A stretch of DNA of 64,000 bases from Apostichopus japonicus (lineage: Eukaryota > Echinodermata > Holothuroidea > Aspidochirotida > Stichopodidae): NCBI RefSeq assembly GCF_037975245.1, contig NC_092582.1:23088577-23152576 (forward strand), given 5' to 3'. Below the pieces are notes generated by a model. The model saw nothing but the letters and a program-made list of their open reading frames with translations. It did not search any database and was not told where the DNA came from. This document shows, piece by piece, positions 1-11,486 of this stretch. Position 1 is the stretch's first letter. Each line of letters starts with the position of its first letter. Position numbers and translations under genes: made by a program.

Positions 1-260
1 GATCTGTATTAGACTACAAACCATCATATACCATACATACCATAGGAATTACCAGGGATTGATGATGGTGGTGGTTTAGTGATACAGATCTGTATTAGGG
101 TACAACCCATCATCTACCATATTTACACCATAGGAATTACCAGGCATACATGATGGTAGTGGCATAATGGTACAGACCTGTTTTAGGGTACAAACAATGA
201 TACATTGGAAAGATCACAGAGATCAAATGGCTCGTGACACAAGTTCTCAGCTGGTACTGC

Positions 261-3200
261 CTACAGCAGAAACTTCTTAGTAAATGATGTGACCAAGCAC
301 GGCATCTGTTTAACTGCAACATCATTACCTTGGGTTTCTCGCTTAGCTATCTGGTTGTGCACCTGAACCAACAAATCTAGAAAGTGCTCCTTACCAGGAC
401 CCTTGTTATGCGCTATTGCTTTACACAAACAGTTGATATACCAAGTACCTTCTTGCTCGTTTCGCCAGGATCTCGTCCCTGTTGAGAAAGCATGATATGT
501 CATAAAGCTGCAGCAAAACAACAACAACTCTAACAGCTGCAGCACAACAACAGCTGCAGCAAAACAACAACAACTCTTACAGCTGCAGTACAACAACAAA
601 AACTCTAACAGCTGCAGCACAACAACAACTGTAACAGTAACAGCACAACAACAACAACAATAACAGCTGCAGCACAAGCAACAACTATAACAGCTGCAGC
701 ACAACAACTCTAACAGCTGCAGCACAACAACAAAAACTCTAACAGCTGCAGTAAAACAACAACTGTAACAGCTACAGCACAACAACAACAACGATAACAG
801 CTGCAGCACAAACAACAACTCTAACAGCTGCAACACAGCAACAACAACAAATCTAACAGCTGCAGCACAACAACATCAACAACTCTAACAACTGCAGCAC
901 AACAACTCTAACAGCTGCAGCCGACAACAACTTTAACAGCTGCATCACAACAACAACAACTCTTACAGCTGCAGCACAACATCAACAAATCTAACAGCTG
1001 CAGCACAACAACAACTCTGACAGCTGCAGCACAACAACAACTCTAACAGCTGCAGCTGACAACAACTCTACAGCTGCAGCACAACAACATCTAACAGCTG
1101 CAGCACAACAACAACTCTAACAGCTGCAGCACAAAAACAAAAATTCATACAGCTGCAGCACAACATCAACAAATCTAACAGCTGCAGCACAACAACAACA
1201 GCTGCAGCACAACAACAACAACAAATCTAGCAGCTGCAGCACAACAACAACTATAACAGCTGCAGCACAAAAACAAATATTCATACAGCTGCAGCACAAC
1301 AACAACTCTAACAGCTGCAGCACAACAACAACAAATCTAACAGCTGCAGCACAACAACAACAACTCTAACAGCTGCAGCACAACAACTCTAACTGCTGCA
1401 GCACAACAACAACTCTAACAGCTGCAGCACAAAAACAAAAATTCATACAGCTGCAGCACAACATCAACAAATCTAACAGCTGCAGCACAACAACAACAGC
1501 TGCAGCACAACAACAACAACAACTCTAACAGCTGCAGCACAACAACAACTATAACAGCTGCAGCACAAAAACAAATATTCATACAGCTGCAGCACAACAA
1601 CAACTCTAACAGCTGCAGCACAACAACAACAAATCTAACAGCTGCAGCACAACAACAACAACTCTAACAGCTGCAGCACAACAACAACTCTGACAGCTGC
1701 AGCACAACAACAACAAATCTAACAGCTGCAGCGCAACAACAACAGCTGCAGCGCAACAACTTTAACAGCTGCAGCTGACAACAACTCTAACTGCTGCAGC
1801 ACAACAACAACTCTAACAGCTGCAGCACAAAAACAAAAATTCATACAGCTGCAGCACAACAACAACTCTAACAGCTGCAGCACAACAACAACTCTAACAG
1901 CTGCAGCACAACAACTCTAACTGCTGCAGCACAACAACAACTCTAACAGCTGCAGTAAAACAACAGCTCTAACAGCTGCAGCACAAAAAAAAAAATTCAT
2001 ACAGCTGCAGCACAACAACAAAAATTCATACAGCTGCAGCACAACAACAACAAATCTAACAGCTGCAGCGCAACAACAACAGCTGCAGCGCAACAACTTT
2101 AACAGCTGCAGCTGACAACAACTCTAACTGCTGCAGCACAACAACAACTCTAACAGCTGCAGCACAACAACAACTCTAACAGCTGCAGCACAAAACAAAA
2201 ATTCATACAGCTGCAGCACAACAACAAAAATTCATACAGCTGCAGCACAACAACAACAAATCTAACAGCTGTAGCACAACAACAACAGCTGCAGCGCAAC
2301 AACTTTAACAGCTGCAGCTGACAACAACTCTAACAGCTGCAGCACAACAACAACTCTAACAGCTGCAGCACAACAACTCTAACAGCTGCAGCACAACAAC
2401 AACTCTAACAGCTGCAGCACAACAACAACAACAACTCTAACAGCTGCAGCACAACAACAACTCTAACAGCTGCAGTAAAACTTTCAACTGTCAAGGGTTT
2501 TTGTTTAACAAATGTTAATCTCTTGGCCTGAGAATATTTCTAAATGAGCTGTGTTTCTGGCACACATAATCACAACTGGTAGCATGGTATGTATAATTAT
2601 GTTGCACATTTTAGATGATTCGATTGGCAATTTTTACTCACTGTCGGAATAATTCCTTTAGTTCTTGCCTCATCTAGCACAGGCAGTGCATTTTCTACCG
2701 ATGCGGATGTACGATTTATTTTGTCATTTTTCGTCAAAAACTGACGGAACTCTCGGTAAATTTCGGAAGGAGAACTTTCTGCTATAAAATGCTGCCACCC
2801 TTTTGGTTATATACTATGTCGCAGTCATTTTCTAAGACTTTCGGCTTACTGTAGCTCTGCTTGTGTCTAATAATCACAAGAGGCCACCAACCGTAAGTAA
2901 CTCTCGACAGCTGGCGCATAGCCATGTATCGGGTACTCCGATTGGACATTTCCCTTGTGATATATTTAAAAAACTTGACCTGATTCAGCAACTTCTTTCA
3001 AAATGCACAAACTAAATAAAAGACTCTGGTTTAATATCTAACTACTGTACAAGTAAGAGCCCCCCCCCCCCACTTGTTTGGAAGTGTCAAGGTGTTTACA
3101 GGAAAGAGCGGGGGGAGCTTTTATAAAATAAAAACAACTCACCGGGTGATGTAGAGTATGCGATCAAGACATCTGCATTTTCCGGCCTTGAGAGTTGTGT

Positions 3201-5734
3201 TGGTGGGGTTGGAATGACCTGCGCTGGTGGATTACAGTCAGACCTATCGAGTATCCCACGAGCAGATTTAATCCCACGGCATGCTTGGATAACAAAGACT
3301 TTTGGTTTCCCTGGTGAAATGGAAGATAAAAACTAACTAAAAAGAATTTGTTTTCTAGGATGATCCCAGAAGATTGTTGTCGCTGCAATATAGCAATTTT
3401 TCGGGCCCATGCAGTAAATGTGTTTTAATATGGTAGAGTGCCCCCCCCCCCCCCCCACCACCACCATTGGAAGCATTGTAGGTTGCAACGTCATCAAAGT
3501 GCGATAGGAGTGTGTAGGCAGAAGCCAAGATGCAAAATAATTCCAAAATTGTCGAATTAAAAGTTGAGATAATTTCGGCTTTTTTTTGGTTCCTTGCTTT
3601 ATGCAAAGCAAGGAACCTATGCATTCAACTTGGCGTGTGTGTATGTGTGGGTGTATGTGCACTTGTTTTGTATTCTGACCGAGGACTTGAACAAAAGAAT
3701 TCCAGGTCCTCGGATGTGATTTCTAAAGAATCACCACGTCCTCGAAAGAATTCTATTGTTATGGGGTATTGTTAAGGTTAGGGTACGTGGATTTGAACAA
3801 TGGAAAAAACAATGGGGTCCTCGGTCTGAATGTAAAACACACCTGTGGGTGTGTGTGTGTGTGTATGTGACGCTTGGCTTGTGTACACGATATCTTAATA
3901 AGGAAATGATGTATCATGATCAAACTTGTTGGGTGGATAGCCCATAGTAAGAGGAAGATCCCTATTGTTTTTGGTGCCTGCAAAGGTCACCAAAGGTCAG
4001 TTAGATGCCAAAAACCAATATATTAAAAACAGCAATAACTCCCATTGACAGGGTCCGACATGGTTGATATTTTGGGAGTAGTTGTGAATGGGGTAAGGGA
4101 TCGTTTCCAAACATAACGGTAATGTGATCGAAGGTCAACAAAGGTCAATTAATGATAAAAACTAGTATTTTTGCGATAACTTGAGAACGAAATGTCCGTT
4201 AGGGTTGGGAGTTGCTTCAATGTAATCCAATTGTCGAACCGCATCTGGTTGACCCTTGACCTCAATTTGACCTCTGGTGACCTTTACATGTGTTTGGGGA
4301 TTTTTACAGTTTTGATGCTGTTTTCAGATGTCAAAGGTACCTTCTGATCATAAATGTCAATAGGTTGACCCCGTGTGACCTTTATGTGCGAAGTTATATG
4401 GGGTCAAAGTTTTTCGGTCGGAGTTAGGATGGTTGTACAGACTTGTCGTTTTGTTTTTTAGAACCAGGAGATTAAACTACATCTGAAACCAAGGTCAAAA
4501 GGTCAAAGGTCACATTAGAAAAAATGTGCTTATTTTGGGAGGAAACGAGCAAAAAAGAAAATGTTTGGTTTTGATGCTAGATTTGGATATCAAAGTGATC
4601 CAAGGTCACCAAAGGTCAGCTAATGTTAAAAAACCAGTATTTTGGGGGGAGAAAATGGGCAAAGAAAAAATGTTTGAATTTGTACAGTTTTGATGCTGTA
4701 TTTAGGTCTCACCGATCAAAAATGTCAATTGGTTGACCTCCGGGTGACCCTGTGTGTGTGAAGTTATGTATACAAGTTCAAAGTTAATTTTTAGACATTT
4801 AATGCAATTAAATCCCAATGCCAAGGTGTGACATGGTTGATATTTTGGGACAAGTTGTGAATGGGATGGTGGAACATTTTCAAACTTAAAGGTCATGTCA
4901 TCTGAGGTCACCAATGTTATCATATCTGTTGACCCGCTTGTAGGTGACCTTATATTTCTTACATTTTCGACGCCATATTTAGATCTCAAAAGTGCCTTTT
5001 GATCAAAAATCCGATCACATTTTGTGATCACAAAAGTGTTGGCTATAGTGTTGGTTACTTTATGGGAACATGTAGGACCACAATTACTTGGACTATTTGA
5101 GCCCAATCTTGCTTGATAATATTATGTGTATTGTCATATACACCAAGCAAGGAACCACAGTGACCTTGGGCTCTTGTTTTGTGTTGAAGGCGAGTCATGA
5201 GCAGCTTTAATCAACCACTGAGCGCTAGGCTTACGATAAAAAATGAAAAAACAGTTGAGAAAAACGTCAGTCACACCAAAACTTGACGAAATGCTCTCAG
5301 ATGAGAACAAATGAACCGTGTGCACTATCACCAGTCCCTGCTGCAGTATGAAAGACAAAGAGTACTCTCAAATGCCTTTTAAAAAGCCTTCACAATCTGG
5401 AAGATTGTAGACAGGATAGATGAGAAATATCACAAAAACACACAAAAAAACCCATCATCAAATGTTGTATGAGGAGACATCCTTCTAAAATGAACACTTA
5501 CCAACATTTGGTAGATAAAACCTTTACAGGAAAACACATCCTCAGGTAGCAAAAAAACAGGTAAATCTTCAATACTTCCATCCCACACAACCTCCTCCCC
5601 TCAAACCAACTTTCCCCTTTCCACACCTCTCCATCATTCCAATTGTGTGATATTTTTAGTAGCATGGTCCCAATATCTCAATGTATATGTGTGGCATATC
5701 TATACATATATATATATCTATATTTATTTATATT

Positions 5735-5832
<98 letters not shown>

Positions 5833-6001
5833 CAGAACGGTGAAAAAACGTCCAGCGTCCACTAGGATTCGAAGCCAGGCCTCCCGCCCTACACACGAAC
5901 ACCCTAACCAACTAGGCTGTAGGCACTTGCCCAACTGTATTGAACATTGCTACTTCTGTGTTTTGGTGACACATATTTTGCCTTACTCTAGAGATCAATT
6001 T

Positions 6002-6061
<60 letters not shown>

Positions 6062-9000
6062 TAGATATATATATATATATATATATTAAAGCCAATGTTG
6101 TCTGTCTCTGGTAAATATATTTACCAACAAGTTTAGGGGCGCTCCATCCATCAAAGTAGTCCCTGATGGCATCCACTGTGACTTGGGATGAATCAACCAA
6201 GACTATACTTTCCTGTTTACAAAAAAACAACATGTGTTAATTGCCTGTACAAGTTCGACACATCCACAGAGCTGGTTGGCTTAGTGGTTCTTTGCTATAT
6301 TTGGTATGAGAACTGTAAACAGTAACACTACAAACAAAGATACTTAAATGTGTTGACCATTACTTTTCAGTGAGATTCATTTTGCCATTGTTCAAATCCA
6401 TGTACCCCATCCTTAACAATACCCCTTAACAATAGAATTTCTTCTGAGGACATGTGTGATTCTCTTCAAGGAACCTCTGAGGACTTAAAAATTCCTTTGT
6501 TCAAGTCCTCAGTCTGAATACACACACACACACACACGCACACACACACACAACTTCATAGTCACATTCATTCATTCATGAATCAAAATATAAACATCTA
6601 GATTTTATTTGCAGTATGAACTATGAGACTTGACAACCCAAAGAAGAAAAAAAGGGGGCAAAATAAATGTCTGTGGACATACTTGATTGATTGTTCGCTC
6701 TAATAGCTGATCCTTTGTATTTGGACATGAACAGAAGACTCACCTTTTTGCCAGTCTGACCATCTTTTGTTATTTCCGTCTCGATGCCATGACTAGAGAT
6801 GATCAGAATGAAACAGCTGTAATTTCCTCCTCCGACCTCTGTATGTGCTTTCTTTAAACTGTTCCAAAACTCTGTCTGTCCCAACTCCTCTTCGATCTGA
6901 ATTTCATAATTGTGTAAGGAAGTTCGCAAGTTCTCAACTGAGGCTCTGTCTATCTCCGCACCTGAAAATGAAGAGGAACAATTTCCGTAATAATCATCAT
7001 AATAATAACAATAGCAATATGTATTTATACAGCGCTTTACATAAACAAATATCTCAAAGCACTGTGCTTGGATCTACAGTATTAAGAAAAGATTGAAAAG
7101 AGAATATAAGAGTAATAAAAGGTTATAAAGTTAATAAACAAAATTGTCGTTGTCATCATCACTGGAAACTAACCTTCAGGTAGTAGTTGGAGCATGTTTA
7201 TGGCCAGATACCTCATAGCTACAAACACAACAAGATGTGCATCCATCAAATGATGGAAACTCACCTTCTGGTAGTAGTTGGAACATGTTTCTGGTACGAT
7301 ACCTCATAGCTACAAATACAACAAGATGTGCATCCATCAAATGATGGAAACTCACCTTCTGGTAGTAGTTGGAGCATGTTTATGGTACGATACCTCATAG
7401 CTACAAACACAACAAGATGTGCATCCATCAAATGATGGAGACTCACCTTTTCGGGGCTCGTACTGCTCACATCCGTGGGGGGGCGGGCCTCGGAAGTAAT
7501 TGTTGATGAACAAAATGTAACCCCGGCCCGGTGTGTAATACTTTTCATCTTGCCCCATGGTAGTGTTATGGTTTGCATCCACGGTAATGCCTTGAGACAA
7601 GAGTAAGAAATGTGAAAGGAATGAGTGAAACAGTGTGCGTTATTTTTTGGCAAAACAACATTAAGAATAATATATGATGGAAACGACAAGCACGATCTTC
7701 ATTTCTTCTCCTAACCATATTCAATTGAGTAACAGCTAAAGTTTTCAATGCTACAGACAGACTTTTTGTTCCGTTTTCATTTAATAAGCATTTAATATCA
7801 GTAGATGTCCATTTCATATGCTATCCTTGTTACAGCGTATCACAGTAGTATTGGGCTTTATGGCTCTCTGATACTGTAACTAGACGTCCCCAACTACGGC
7901 CGAATTCCATTAAATGTACCTTCCGTTTCGCATTCGAACTCATACTCAAAATGCAACAATAAACTTCCATGAAATGTTCTCAGGAACACACCGTACACAA
8001 AACACTGGCACCGCTTACAAGTTTCCACGCTATTCTATGATAAACATTCACCAGTAAATACTGCACATTTTTAAACAGACCTCATTCAAAAATCTTCGCC
8101 TAACATTCAGCTTGATAATGTAGCTTTTTTATATGTAATGTTATACCTGGTTGGCTTTGTCCAGACGGGTACATGGAGTTTCCGTTTGGTCCATGACCAT
8201 ATTGGCCCGATGAATGTGACATCATACCTGGTTGGCTTTGTCCAGATGGGTACATGTTGTTCATGTTTGGTACATGACCAAATTGGCCCCCTGAATGCGG
8301 AGGTATGACTGACGTTGGGCCGTGGCTGAAGCTGCTCATCGAAGGCATGGCATCGCCTGATAGAAAGACAACATTCCATTCAAAATTGAGCTTGTATAAT
8401 AACATATGCACATGATTTTCATGAAATTTTGTCGGTGACTTTCTGCCGAACGAACGGGACATTGCTGCATGTTGAACCTCCATGTAACGATGAGTTGCGA
8501 CGACGAAATCGAATTAGCCAGATATGATAGTCAGTTCAGGAGTGATTGCACTCGTTTAGCTTGTTCTCGTTACTTGTTATGGGAGGCAATCAAACATGCT
8601 ATCTGCAGATATCATGTTTACAAGGAGTTCAAGTTTTGAAACCCTGGTGATCTTAAATGAACTCTGACCTACACCAATATGTAAAAAGTTCACACTACAC
8701 AAGGCGATCATACCAAGCATATAATATGAACTCCTTTGATGTTCAGGCCCTGGTGATTTTCACATTTTCCCTAAGGCAATGTAAATTCAAAGTTTTATGG
8801 AGAGATAAATAATCCTGTTCGTACTTTTTAAGGAGAAAATGAATCTTGCCATCTTTATGGCCAACATTTCAACCTTTTCATTTGAGGTTCTTGTTTATTA
8901 CAGTAGAGTGCCATTGGGCTGTTGAACTTACTGCTGTGTTTAATGTCAACATGATATCTAGGTCCAAAAGGTGGTTGTGGTGGCATTTGGTTGTACGGGT

Positions 9001-9935
9001 GAGGTCTTTGCTCGAAACCGTAATATGGTGGTGCAGCACCCACGGGTAGGTAACCTTCCACTGGTATGCCGGCTGGAAAGAATCCAAAAAAACGAAAGTA
9101 CAGTAGTTATCATATGGAGTTACAGTACATATTCTCGTCTGGTACAGTACTGATAGAACATCGACACAATGACGTCATGGTTCTATCCACCGTTTACCCC
9201 CCCCCTTCCCTCCCCCCAAGCTTCCTTTCCAAGTCAAAGCTTCAGGGTATATTAACCAAATAAACAAGAAATACAAAACGAAATAGGCTTCGACCCTTGG
9301 ATTCTTAGTCAGCTAAAGTACACTAGATTTTAATACCATATCAAAACTTATTGCCATGGTCAAGAAAAAGCGAAGAAGGGGAAGTGGCAGTTTAACAAAC
9401 AGCCTTGAACCCTAAGACATATTTTTTTTAAGAAAGACCAGAGTGATTTAATGCATACAGTATTTATGCCAAGTGGTTCAAGCTGCTGCCTGTTTGTGAT
9501 ATAAAGCAAAAGTGAGATTTATGTCTTTCCAGAGGATTAGTCAAATACATTTCAAACAACCAAAAACTCTCTTTGGTAATTTCAGTTGTTCTATGTTAAA
9601 TATTGTACAGTAAAATATACACGTTCAGAGTTCAACCTACCAAGATATAAGGCTCCCTCTGCCTCCTTTACTATTTCCACTGATTCCTCATTGTCAATCC
9701 TAAGCAGAAGCTTTTTCAATTTGTTGTAATCTCCTTCTTTGAATATTCTCTTCTGTTGCAACTTGCTGAATAAATCTGACAGGGATAATATTTTCTCCAA
9801 TTGTCCTGCTCCAAACCCACCATATTCTTTGGCTTTGCAATGGTCTTTCAATTTATTAAAATCATCTACCACCAAGTTGTTGCATAGGTCTTGCATCAGT
9901 TTGATGTGGATTTCGCTCTGTCCTCGTACAGACAT
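261..9935 (-). CDS. Death-effector-domain initiator-type caspase, 8 exons
   Basis: Spliced CDS, exons in transcription order: 9641-9935, 8932-9072, 8147-8356, 7447-7590, 6744-6961, 6125-6212, 3143-3310, 261-478. All sites are GT-AG, phases match, and the total is 1482 bp (493 residues plus stop). An in-frame TAA lies just upstream of the ATG. Residues 1-98 form a single death effector domain (ends [14 protein letters not shown]). About 99-215 is a Pro/Gly/Gln/Met/Tyr-rich low-complexity linker with a repeated [10 protein letters not shown]. The p20 domain starts near 216, with catalytic His about 321 in SSHG and Cys about 376 in QACRG. A linker containing ILDR offers an Asp cleavage site. The p10 begins [12 protein letters not shown] and has SWRN and GTWYINCLC substrate-pocket motifs. 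Known of the family: Cys-Asp protease recruited by DED adaptors in apoptosis or innate signalling. One DED instead of the two in vertebrate caspase-8/10, and QACRG rather than QACQG, prevent a firm orthologue name. A 5' UTR splice acceptor (exon start 10011) is plausible. Confidence 0.9.
510..2478. repeat. CTGCAG-containing ~26-bp minisatellite in a caspase intron
   Basis: About 2 kb of imperfect tandem units built on ACAGCTGCAGCACAACAACA followed by CTCTA. Variant units carry AAATCTA, AAATTCAT or AACTATA, and there are internal higher-order duplications, for example near 1117-1320 and 1415-1620. It starts about 30 bp upstream (in transcript sense) of the acceptor of the last caspase exon. 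Long Leu/Cys-rich or Gln-rich open frames across it are products of the repeat, not genes. Confidence 0.95.
2479..3142. other. Caspase intron 7, remaining unique part
   Basis: Intronic sequence between the satellite and the QACRG exon, with a poly-C tract at 3060-3072. I see no further exon here. A minus-strand open frame at 2782-2991 has no recognisable domain. Confidence 0.5.
3143..3310 (-). other. Caspase exon 7: active-site cysteine QACRG
   Basis: Read on the minus strand between an AG acceptor and a GTGAGT donor, this exon encodes [17 protein letters not shown], then a Pro-rich interdomain linker, then [17 protein letters not shown] carries the nucleophilic cysteine of family C14 caspases. 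It joins in phase to the p10 exon at 478, which restores STSPGTRSWRN. Confidence 0.92.
3575..5165. repeat. Hairpin-headed interspersed repeat rich in AGGTCA half-sites
   Basis: The left edge is a perfect-looking hairpin, TTCCTTGCTTTATGCAAAGCAAGGAA at 3590-3615 (26 bp, arms TTCCTTGCTTT). The right edge repeats the arm as AAGCAAGGAACCA near 5142-5154. The interior carries many AAGGTCA/AGGTCA copies in tandem, for example 4491-4512. Parts of the left end (fragments with ACCGAGGAC and TTAGGGTACGTGGATTTGAACAATGG) recur in reverse complement at about 6385-6520 and 54400-54610, so this is a dispersed family. No protein domain is visible. The class is unknown and the element is probably non-autonomous. 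Confidence 0.7.
5704..6090. repeat. (AT)n / (TA)n microsatellites flanking a tRNA-like segment
   Basis: Nearly pure TA dinucleotide runs at 5704-5830 and 6001-6090, inside caspase intron 6. The Tyr/Ile open frames across them are artefacts. The segment between them (about 5856-5925) is tRNA-like. Confidence 0.95.
5856..5925 (-). repeat. tRNA-like sequence (probable SINE head)
   Basis: On the minus strand an A-box-like GCCTAGTTGGTTAGGG (5902-5917) precedes a B-box-like GGCTTCGAATCCTAG (5862-5876), spaced as in a tRNA. The acceptor ends do not pair convincingly, so I call it a tRNA-derived SINE fragment or pseudogene and not a functional tRNA. Confidence 0.55.
6385..6560 (-). repeat. Fragment of the 3575-5165 repeat family plus (CA)n
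   Basis: Carries CCATTGTTCAAATCCATGTA, CCTTAACAATACCCCTTAAC and TCAAGTCCTCAGTCTGAATA. These are the reverse complement of the left end of the 3575-5165 repeat. A CA-dinucleotide run at 6522-6552 follows, matching the GT run of that family. Confidence 0.7.
6990..7065. repeat. AAT-rich/TATTTATACAGCGCTTTACA dispersed repeat end
   Basis: An (AAT)n-like stretch followed by TGTATTTATACAGCGCTTTAC and CTCAAAGCACTGTGCTTGG. The same AT-repeat plus AGCGCTTT/AAAGTGCTTTGAG signature occurs at 28347-28705 and 63930-64000, so these look like ends of one SINE-like family. Confidence 0.6.
7169..7447 (-). repeat. 91-bp tandem repeat (3 units) duplicating a splice donor
   Basis: Three units of 91 bp directly downstream (transcript sense) of caspase exon 4. 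CTCACCTT-type sites (minus-strand AAG/GTGAGT) fall at 7442, 7351 and 7260, with a degraded CTAACCTT at 7169, an exact 91-bp spacing. Thus the authentic exon 4 donor is followed by two intact copies and one altered copy. Confidence 0.9.
9641..9935 (-). other. Caspase exon 1: death effector domain
   Basis: This exon encodes [18 protein letters not shown] onward, 98 residues plus one base, and ends at a GTAGGT donor. The helices and the [18 protein letters not shown] segment fit the last helices of a DED. The region is upstream of the linker and protease exons on the same strand with matching phase 1, which makes it the N-terminus of the caspase and not a separate gene. Confidence 0.85.
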
Positions 9936-11408
9936 ACTTGGTTCCCCTCTTCTTCTTGGTTAAAGTAAAGAAGATCCTGCTCTAAGCTAAACTGCCTTGA
10001 CTGATTTTCACCTATTAAAGAAAGCATAAAAGGTTGTTACCAAATCTCTTTTCATGGTAGCCTCATAGGAGGTTGCAACTTAATCGGACAAAGGGTGGGA
10101 GGGGGGGGGGGGGGATTGGGGACCAAGGTAGCATGACAAGATAATGGCTTCACAGTTCAAACTTCTATATGAACTTTTTGTAGTCAACAAACTAAGGGCC
10201 TTGAGAAAATATCAAGATAATCTTCCTGTTTTCCGAATATGTTTGTATGTGGTAACATGGATGATACTAAGATTTCAACCCCTCCCCCACCCCACACCCA
10301 TGTCTTGCTAGTACTTTAAGCCTGTTGTGCCACATATGTACATGCATTACACACCATAGCTATACATTGCTTGAACTTTTGAGATCTTGAGTACAAAGCT
10401 TCTATGGTACCTCGTTCTAAAAATTTGAACTAGATATTTCAAATAAACTATCAGAGCTGTCCCGACTAATTAATGTAAGTTAATTCTTGCAAAACCATTA
10501 ATCGAGCCTTAAATAATTTGGTCTTTTTGTCAGCTGCTGTAACTTCAGCTTCTATGGTCATTAGTTGCTTAAATTAGTTGCATTCTGTAGGAAGCTTCCA
10601 ACCACAAGTGTGTGAAGAGGAAGAGGGGTGGGGTATGGAGGGTGGGGGAGGTGGTGGTGGAGGGAGGGAGGGAGAAAGGGGACTGAAAAGCAGCTGTCTT
10701 GTTACAGAACCACATACCAAATGTGAAAATCAGCAAACTTTCACCTCTTGAGGTATTTTGTATACCAGTTTCTAGACTTTTAACATCTGTTGAAATTCAA
10801 ATGACTTGGAATGAGGTGGAACCAATTACCACATATGAAGTACTGTAAAGTTTACAATTTGAGTTTCAAGGAATTTCAGATATTGACCCCAATGACCTTT
10901 CACCTCTGCAAATTGTTTCCGCTTAACCACATCTAACAGGGAGGCATTAAAGGGTTTCTGCTGGCAAATTGTAGGGTTACACCATTACATTTTCTTTCTT
11001 TCTTTAAATTGCGATTTTGAATTAACCTGAAAAATAATGGTCAGTGCTTGATTAATTGCTTAATTATTAACAGACTTTAAGTCCAAATATTAGGGATGTA
11101 CAGTTGTCATAAACCATATCATAAATTGATTAAAACAAATTACTCAGTCCAACCTGTTGAAACTTTCACAGGTCTGTTGAATGCATTGGGAGTTTGATCG
11201 GGCTGCTGGTTTATAATGTTTTCCATGCCCTATGGCATTTGTATACATACATATGTACATGTATTTTAGATCCTCCTGCAAGCAGGAACTGGCGAAGAAG
11301 CCTCATTGGCTTATCAAAGCAGCAAGCTTACCGAAGTCAGTCTCTTACATTCATATTTAACGTCCATGATTATGAATTGTCAATTGTCAACAACTCTGTA
11401 ACTGGACG
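9936..11408. other. Upstream region of the caspase gene
   Basis: No coding exon recognised. A minus-strand splice acceptor (exon start 10011) and a possible far donor near 12635-12637 would fit a non-coding first exon. There are poly-G/poly-C and GGAGG-rich tracts at 10090-10115 and 10618-10680. No ATG-initiated reading frame with domain content is seen. Confidence 0.4.
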
Positions 11409-11419
11409 ACATACATTAA

Positions 11420-11486
11420 TCTTGGAGTGACTCGAACCGGGGACCTTATGATTGGAAGGCACCGGCGTTAACCACTGAGCCTCTTT
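11420..11486 (-). repeat. tRNA-like sequence
   Basis: The minus strand reads GAGGCTCAGTGGTTAACGCC (A-box region) and CCCCGGTTCGAGTCACTCC (B box) with tRNA-like spacing. The acceptor stem is not complementary and an AT-rich tail follows. It is best explained as a tRNA-derived SINE fragment or tRNA pseudogene. Confidence 0.5.

Noticed and set aside
479-836. Leu/Cys/Val-rich N-terminal extension of the caspase p10 frame
   Set aside because: This is satellite read antisense. The splice acceptor at 480-479 and phase match to the QACRG exon show the exon starts at 478.
4702-5106. 134-codon minus-strand frame
   Set aside because: Lies in the dispersed AGGTCA-rich repeat and has no domain; no related coding signal in the fragments elsewhere.
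5643-6064. Tyr/Ile-rich open frames
   Set aside because: Translation of (AT)n repeats.
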